From NCBI RefSeq assembly GCF_001423295.1, contig NZ_LMNG01000023.1:62856-126855 (forward strand): 64,000 bases of DNA, given 5' to 3'. This document shows, piece by piece, positions 58,867 through 64,000 of the stretch. The notes below the pieces were generated by a model. The model was given only the letters and a program-made list of their open reading frames with translations, ran no database searches and was not told the origin of the DNA. The stretch is from Methylobacterium sp. Leaf112. Lineage in GTDB: Bacteria; Pseudomonadota; Alphaproteobacteria; Rhizobiales; Beijerinckiaceae. Position 1 is the first letter of the stretch. Each line of letters begins with the position of its first letter. A program made the position numbers and the translations under genes.

Positions 58867-60717
58867 CTATTCGGGTCCGACCTGACGCACGGCCCCGCGC
58901 GCGGCGCTGGTGGCGAACATCGCATAGGCCCGCAGAGCCGTGGTGATCCGGCGCTTGCGTGGCTCGGCCGGCTTCCACCCGGCGGCGTCCTGTGCGGCTC
59001 GGCGAGCGACGAGTTCAGCCTCGTCAACGGCGAGATGGATGCTGCGTCCCGGAATGTCGATCTCGATGCGGTCGCCGTCGCGCACGAGGCCGATGAGGCC
59101 GCCCTCCGCCGCTTCCGGCGAGACGTGTCCGATGGACAGGCCGGACGAGCCACCGGAGAACCGCCCATCGGTGACCAAGGCGCAGGCTTTGCCGAGGCCC
59201 TTCGATTTCAGGTAGCTCGTCGGGTACAGCATCTCCTGCATGCCGGGACCGCCACGGGGACCTTCATAGCGGATCAAAACGACTTCGCCGGCCTTCACCC
59301 GCCCGCTGAGGATGGCGTCGACCGACGCGTCCTGGCTCTCGAACACCCGGGCGATGCCGGTGAAGGTGAGGATCGAGGCGTCGACACCCGCCGTCTTCAC
59401 GATGCAGCCGTCGACGGCGAGGTTTCCGTACAGGACGGCGAGACCGCCATCCTGCGAATAGGCATGCGCCGCCGCGCGGATGACGCCGCCCTCGCGGTCG
59501 AGGTCGAGGTCCTCCCAGCGCGCCGCCTGGCTGAAGGCGACCTGGGTCGGCACACCGCCCGGCGCGGCGCGGTAGAACTCGGACACCGTGGTACTGGCCG
59601 TGCGACGCACGTCCCAGCGGTCGAGGGCTTGAGCCAGTGTGCCGGCGTGCACGCTCCCGGCCTGCGCATCGATGAGGCCGGCGCGGTCGAGTTCACCGAG
59701 GATCGCCATGATGCCACCCGCCCGGTGCACGTCCTCCATGTGGACCTCGGCCACCGCCGGGGCGACCTTGCACAGCACGGGTACGCGCCGTGAGAGCCTG
59801 TCGATGTCCGCCATGGTGAACGGCACCTCCGCCTCGTGGGCGGCGGCCAGCAGATGCAGCACCGTGTTGGTGGAGCCGCCCATGGCGATGTCGAGGGTCA
59901 TGGCGTTCTCGAAAGCCGAGAAGCCCGCGACCGCGCGGGGCAGCACGCTGGCGTCGTCGCCCTCGTAGTAGCGCTTGGCGAGATCGACGATGAGGTGGCC
60001 GGCCTCGACGAACAGACGGCGGCGGTCTGCATGGGTCGCCAGCACCGAGCCGTTGCCGGGCAGGGACAGACCGAGGGCCTCGGTCAGGCAGTTCATGGAA
60101 TTGGCCGTGAACATGCCCGAGCACGAGCCGCAGGTCGGACAGGCCGCGCGCTCGATGGCGGCCACATCCTCGTCGGACACTCGGTCGTCGGCCGCCGCCA
60201 CCATGGCGTCGACGAGGTCGAGCTTCTTGATCACGCCCTTGAGCTGAACCTTCCCGGCCTCCATGGGGCCGCCGGACACGAACACCGCCGGGATGTTGAG
60301 GCGCAAAGCCGCCATCAGCATGCCGGGTGTGATCTTGTCGCAATTGGAGATGCACACCATCGCGTCGGCGCAGTGGGCGTTGACCATGTACTCGACGGAA
60401 TCGGCGATGAGCTCGCGCGAGGGGAGCGAGTACAGCATCCCGTCATGGCCCATGGCGATGCCGTCATCGACCGCGATGGTGTTGAATTCCTTGGCGACGC
60501 CGCCGGCCGCCTCGATCTCCCGGGCCACGAGCTGGCCGAGATCCTTCAGGTGGACATGGCCGGGCACGAACTGAGTGAAGGAGTTCACCACGGCGATGAT
60601 CGGTTTGCCGAAATCGCCGTCCTTCATACCGGTCGCACGCCACAGGCCGCGGGCGCCGGCCATGTTGCGGCCATGGGTGGTGGTGCGGGAACGGTAGGCG
60701 GGCATCGCATCTCTCAC
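58867..60717 (-). CDS. ilvD: dihydroxy-acid dehydratase
   Basis: A 616-residue iron-sulfur enzyme of valine, isoleucine and pantothenate synthesis. It begins [20 protein letters not shown]. The cluster ligands lie in the blocks [12 protein letters not shown] and [19 protein letters not shown], the latter typical of the 4Fe-4S or 2Fe-2S IlvD forms; [12 protein letters not shown] and [14 protein letters not shown] follow. The annotated start is ATG 60717; the second ATG, two codons in, begins the usual N-terminus. Its 3' end runs straight into the nested hairpin. Confidence 0.97.
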   Translation of the reverse strand: MRDAMPAYRSRTTTHGRNMAGARGLWRATGMKDGDFGKPIIAVVNSFTQFVPGHVHLKDLGQLVAREIEAAGGVAKEFNTIAVDDGIAMGHDGMLYSLPSRELIADSVEYMVNAHCADAMVCISNCDKITPGMLMAALRLNIPAVFVSGGPMEAGKVQLKGVIKKLDLVDAMVAAADDRVSDEDVAAIERAACPTCGSCSGMFTANSMNCLTEALGLSLPGNGSVLATHADRRRLFVEAGHLIVDLAKRYYEGDDASVLPRAVAGFSAFENAMTLDIAMGGSTNTVLHLLAAAHEAEVPFTMADIDRLSRRVPVLCKVAPAVAEVHMEDVHRAGGIMAILGELDRAGLIDAQAGSVHAGTLAQALDRWDVRRTASTTVSEFYRAAPGGVPTQVAFSQAARWEDLDLDREGGVIRAAAHAYSQDGGLAVLYGNLAVDGCIVKTAGVDASILTFTGIARVFESQDASVDAILSGRVKAGEVVLIRYEGPRGGPGMQEMLYPTSYLKSKGLGKACALVTDGRFSGGSSGLSIGHVSPEAAEGGLIGLVRDGDRIEIDIPGRSIHLAVDEAELVARRAAQDAAGWKPAEPRKRRITTALRAYAMFATSAARGAVRQVGPE

Positions 60718-60807
60718 GGTTCGCCGCGCTTTTGCGGGCGGGAGGCGATGCGTGGCAAGGGCCTTTTCGCAGGTCTTGGGGTTCGGCCCCCGTGGAGTGT
60801 TATCGCA

Positions 60808-62319
60808 TCAGGCCGCGCGGGCCCGCAGGCCGGCGCCATTGCCGAACGCGCGGGCGTAGAGCGAGGCGTAGGTGGTCGCGGCCTCGTCCCAGCCGAAGGT
60901 GCGCGACATGGCGGTGCGGCGCATGGCGTTGAGGCGCTTCTTCTGACCGAAGGTGTCGAGGGCCCGCCGAATGGCGCCGGAGAAACCGCGCGCCGACGCA
61001 TCGCCGAAGGTGAAGCCGGTCACGCCGTCCTCGACGGTGTCGGCGAGACCGCCGGTACGATGGACGATGGGAAGCGAGCCGAAACGCTGGGCGTACATCT
61101 GAGCCAGACCGCAGGGCTCGAAGCGCGACGGCATCAGCAGGAAGTCGCTGCCGGCGAACATTCGGCGGGCATCCTGCTCGTTGAACCCGACATGGACACC
61201 GACGGCGTCGGGATGGCGGCGGGAGAGATCGCGCAGGGCCCCCTCGAACCGGCTCTCGCCCTGCCCGATGACCACGAGCTGGCCGCCCTCCGCCACGATG
61301 GTGTCGGCGGCCGCCAGGCTGAGGTCGATGCCCTTCTGGTGAACGAGGCGCGAAACGATGGCAAAGAGCGGTCCGCGTGAGACGGCCAGGCCGAACTGGC
61401 GGCGGACGGTCTCCGCATTGGCGCGCTTGCCCTTCCAGTCGTCGGCCTCGAAGCGGGTGGCGAGGTACGGATCCGTGCGCGGGTCCCAACTCTCGTCGAT
61501 GCCGTTGAGGATACCGGCCAGCCGCCCCTGGGACGCGCGGGTGCGCAGCAACCCGTCGAGGCCGCAGCCGGCGTCCGGCGTCGTGATCTCGCGGGCGTAG
61601 GTGTCGCTCACCGTCGTGACGTGGGAGGCGTAGTAGATGCCGGCCTTGAGGAAGGAGAGCTGCCCGTAGAACTCGACGCCGTCCATCTGGAAGGCGTGGT
61701 CCGGGACGCCGAGACGGCCGAGGGATTCGTGCGGGAACAGGCCCTGGTAGGCGAGGTTGTGCACCGTGAGGATGCTCGGCACCCGCACTCCGGACCAGGC
61801 GAGGTAGGCCGGGGCGAGGGCCGCCTGCCAGTCGTTGAGGTGGAGAAGGTCGGCGGCCCAGGCCGGATCGACGCCACGAGCGATCTCGGCGGCGGCGAGA
61901 CTCAAGCGGGCGAAGCGGATGTCGTTGTCGGCGAAATCGCCCTGCCCGTCGCCGTAGGGCGTGCCGTCGCGCTGGTAGAGTTCGGGGCTGAGGACGACGT
62001 AGATCTGGAGGCCGTCGGCGCTCTCGACCAGGCCGAGTTCGCAGGGCGGCACACCGGCATGGCCGGGCAACTGCGCGACAACGGGGATGTGGTCGAAGCG
62101 ATCCACCACCTGACGGTAGCCGGGGATGAGGACGCGGATGTCGTAGTGCCGCCGCAGGGCCCGCGGCAGGGACGCCGCGACTTCGCCGAGACCGCCGGTC
62201 TTCACGAAATCCGCCATCTCGGGCGTGGCGAACAGGATGCGGGGCTGATGCAGCGGAGGGATCGTCTGGCCGAGAAGGCCACGGGCGGAGGCGGAGTGAG
62301 CAGTCGCCGCAGACGTCAT
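60808..62319 (-). CDS. glgA: glycogen synthase (ADP-glucose)
   Basis: A 503-residue GT5 glycosyltransferase that builds alpha-1,4-glucan from ADP-glucose. The ADP-glucose motif is KTGGLGEVAASLP near the N-terminus, HLNDWQAALAPAYL and TVHNLAYQG follow, and the C-terminal catalytic region has PSRFEPCGLAQMYAQRFG and RTGGLADTVEDG. The first 20 residues are variable. ATG 62319 has AAGGAT just upstream; the frame opens further up without support. No other glg gene is adjacent, and ilvD lies downstream on the same strand. Confidence 0.97.
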   Translation of the reverse strand: MTSAATAHSASARGLLGQTIPPLHQPRILFATPEMADFVKTGGLGEVAASLPRALRRHYDIRVLIPGYRQVVDRFDHIPVVAQLPGHAGVPPCELGLVESADGLQIYVVLSPELYQRDGTPYGDGQGDFADNDIRFARLSLAAAEIARGVDPAWAADLLHLNDWQAALAPAYLAWSGVRVPSILTVHNLAYQGLFPHESLGRLGVPDHAFQMDGVEFYGQLSFLKAGIYYASHVTTVSDTYAREITTPDAGCGLDGLLRTRASQGRLAGILNGIDESWDPRTDPYLATRFEADDWKGKRANAETVRRQFGLAVSRGPLFAIVSRLVHQKGIDLSLAAADTIVAEGGQLVVIGQGESRFEGALRDLSRRHPDAVGVHVGFNEQDARRMFAGSDFLLMPSRFEPCGLAQMYAQRFGSLPIVHRTGGLADTVEDGVTGFTFGDASARGFSGAIRRALDTFGQKKRLNAMRRTAMSRTFGWDEAATTYASLYARAFGNGAGLRARAA

Positions 62320-62569
62320 TTTATCCTTGCCGCTCCGGGCACCTTGGACGTGCAGGGCGAAACAACCCGTGGCTGACGTCGGCATCGTGAACGCCCCGAT
62401 TGGTAAATGGTTCCGTTGCGATGCACAATCCAAGCCACGATTTCGGTTACGAATTCCTTGCTTTTGGTGCGGCGCAAACGGTCGCAGCCCGTCGAATTCA
62501 GGGTCGGTTCAGGACGATGGCCGCGACCGAATGCCGAAGGCCCGGCGCGAAGGCGAGGCAAACGAAGGA

Positions 62570-63493
62570 TCAGGTTTCGGCAATCCAGGCGCGCAGACCG
62601 CTCAGCGTATGGAAGGCATCGGCCGAGCGAACGGCGAGCTGCGGCGCGTGTGTCCGCATCATGTCCGCCAGGGCGTGGCCCGGACCGAGTTCGAGGCTCC
62701 GTTCGGCGCCGCGCTCGACCACGGCATCGAGGCAGGCAGTCCAATCGACGAAGGTCGCGACCTGTCGGGCGAGCGCACCGCGGAATCGTCCGGCGTCGAA
62801 GATCGGCGTGCCATCCGTGCCGTTCAGGAGGATCCGGCCTGTGATGGGCCGGCGCACGGGTACGGGGGCGAGCTGCGCATGGAACGGGTCCACGGCCCGT
62901 TCGAGCAGTGCCGTGTGCGAGGCGACCCCGACGTGCAACCGGCTCGCCCGCGCCGCGCCCATCTGCGCGGCTTCGGCGCAGAGGGCATCGAGAGCGTCAC
63001 CCATGCCGCCGACCACGAACAGGTCCGCGGGGTTGCGGATGGCGATTGCGCAGGCATGACGCGCCACGAGAGGATCGAGGGTCGCACGCGGCAGGCCACG
63101 GATGGCGGCGAGCCCCTGGCCGGGGCGGCTCGCCGCGTCCATGGCCTCGGCCCGCGCAGCGGTGAGGCCGAGGACCTGCTCCGGCGTCCAGATTCCGGCA
63201 ACGCCCCAAGCCGCCATCTCGCCGACGCTGTAGCCGGCGACGACACAGCGCCGTGGGAGAATGTCGGCGACGCACTCTGCAAGGGCCAGGGCGGCAGTGA
63301 CGCACAGGATCTGCCCGATGCGGTTGGCGTAGAGTTCCGCTGGATCGGCCTGCGCCACGAGGCTTCGCGGATCGCACCCGAGATACGCGGCGGCATGGGC
63401 GAAGATCGGCGCGGCGGCGGGGGCATCCGCCGTCAAGGCGAACAGATCGGGCGATTGCAGCCCCTGGCCGGAGCAGAGCAGGGCCAACGTCAT
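62570..63493 (-). CDS. mdcH: malonate decarboxylase acyltransferase (MdcH)
   Basis: A 307-residue malonyl-CoA:acyl-carrier-protein transacylase-like enzyme of malonate decarboxylase. The start LALLCSGQG carries the glutamine motif, the active-site serine is in VVAGYSVGEMAAWGV, and the histidine is expected in VGVASHTALLE. In the mdc system MdcH loads malonyl onto the prosthetic group. Its start overlaps the stop of the upstream gene mdcB by four bases (ATGA), which supports the assignment. Confidence 0.93.
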   Translation of the reverse strand: MTLALLCSGQGLQSPDLFALTADAPAAAPIFAHAAAYLGCDPRSLVAQADPAELYANRIGQILCVTAALALAECVADILPRRCVVAGYSVGEMAAWGVAGIWTPEQVLGLTAARAEAMDAASRPGQGLAAIRGLPRATLDPLVARHACAIAIRNPADLFVVGGMGDALDALCAEAAQMGAARASRLHVGVASHTALLERAVDPFHAQLAPVPVRRPITGRILLNGTDGTPIFDAGRFRGALARQVATFVDWTACLDAVVERGAERSLELGPGHALADMMRTHAPQLAVRSADAFHTLSGLRAWIAET

Positions 63494-64000
63494 GGCCCCA
63501 CCCCGTCGAGGAACAAGGTCATGGCGAGGAGATCGGCGCAGCCGCCCGGACTGAGGTTGCGGCGCGTGAAGGCGATGTGCAGCGCCTGTGCCCGCGCCCG
63601 CCAGTCGGCAGATGCGATGCCGCCGGCCGCGAGAAACGCGCGGGCGGCCCCCTGCACGTAGGCGAGGCCCCCGGTACCACCGCGATGCAGAAGGTTCGTA
63701 TCCTCCACGCCGGCCATGAGGGCGAGGCAGAGCTGCACCCGCACGGCTTCCGGGTCATCGGGTCGTATGGCCTCGGCTTCGCGCAGAGCCGGGAGTCCGA
63801 GGGCGTAGAGAGTTGGAAACCCGAGCGCTGCCTCGCGTCGCGCACCGCCGGCCCGGTATTGTCGCAAGGCGGCGGAACCGTGGCTGTGGAGGGGGATGGG
63901 ACCGTTCGCGATGGCGGCGCCCCAACGGTCGGCGACGAGACGCCCGAGGCGTCGGCGATCGCCAGAGGCGTCGCGGAATCCGGCCGCGGCCACAAGGAGG
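63490..64000 (-). CDS. mdcB: triphosphoribosyl-dephospho-CoA synthase (MdcB), N-terminus outside the window
   Basis: About 170 C-terminal residues of a CitG/MdcB protein, which makes the precursor of the malonate decarboxylase prosthetic group from ATP and dephospho-CoA. Visible blocks are LHSHGSAALRQYRAGGARRE and then AALGFPTLYALGLPALR, the CitG signature, followed by GVEDTNLLHRGG. The frame runs past the right edge with no stop; full-length members have nearly 300 residues, so over 100 are missing. It overlaps mdcH by four bases, so the mdc genes form an operon that continues beyond the window. Confidence 0.92.
   Translation of the reverse strand, partial: LLVAAAGFRDASGDRRRLGRLVADRWGAAIANGPIPLHSHGSAALRQYRAGGARREAALGFPTLYALGLPALREAEAIRPDDPEAVRVQLCLALMAGVEDTNLLHRGGTGGLAYVQGAARAFLAAGGIASADWRARAQALHIAFTRRNLSPGGCADLLAMTLFLDGVGP

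Overview
The window is high-GC DNA that looks like ordinary chromosome of an alphaproteobacterium of the Hyphomicrobiales (Rhizobiales). Several features point to Methylobacterium/Methylorubrum or a close relative: a complete soluble NAD-dependent formate dehydrogenase operon (fdsGBA, fdhD, fdsD) with a LysR regulator, a phasin, a long two-domain cold-shock protein with glycine-rich linkers, an ergothioneine gene pair, malonate decarboxylase genes and the rhizobial-type cta/surf1/thrC/M16 cluster. The genus is inferred from gene content, not from a search. No insertion sequence, prophage, CRISPR array or plasmid function was found.

Layout. 0-3.2 kb: the end of a SHOCT-domain gene, a spore-photoproduct-lyase-like radical SAM enzyme, a nucleoside deaminase, a 35-residue membrane peptide, an NDUFS4-like complex I accessory subunit, tRNA-Pro and a small flagellin-rod-like protein. 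3.6-8.6 kb (minus strand): msrA, a chemotaxis receptor, rlmE, ppx/gppA and a one-domain response regulator. 9-14.8 kb: a cold-shock protein, rpsD, murI and the ergothioneine genes egtB-egtD. 15-22.4 kb: clpS-clpA, a phasin, a D-Ala-D-Ala carboxypeptidase with a SPOR domain, a membrane J-domain protein and an HtrA-like protease. 22.8-24 kb: a small conserved-looking gene, a patch with no clear gene and probable decay, and a small RNA of the MmgR/alpha-r8 type. 24-28.8 kb: galU, galE, a MltB-like transglycosylase and a periplasmic SGNH hydrolase. 28.8-35.1 kb: gltB-gltD. 36.6-43.8 kb: the formate dehydrogenase operon and its regulator. 44-54 kb: the aa3 cytochrome oxidase genes with assembly factors, then thrC and an M16 peptidase. 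54.2-58.7 kb: a GGDEF-EAL membrane protein, a coiled-coil protein with a full CtrA box upstream, and an FNR-like reductase whose ferredoxin domain is degenerate. 58.8-64 kb: ilvD, glgA, mdcH and the truncated mdcB.

The gene blocks act together in recognisable ways. The formate dehydrogenase makes NADH from formate, the last step of C1 dissimilation. The NDUFS4-like subunit and the cta genes belong to the respiratory chain that re-oxidises that NADH. GltBD assimilates ammonium. GalU and GalE feed surface polysaccharide, GlgA feeds glycogen, and the phasin marks polyhydroxyalkanoate storage.

Most of the window is conserved core genome, and I do not see a wholly new multi-gene system. The points most worth a second look are the small RNA at 23.8-23.9 kb, the reductase with a lost iron-sulfur site at 57.75 kb, the CtrA box at 57.27 kb, the photolyase-like gene at 0.6 kb, and several strong RNA hairpins placed next to start or stop codons (msrA, the HtrA-like protease, ilvD).
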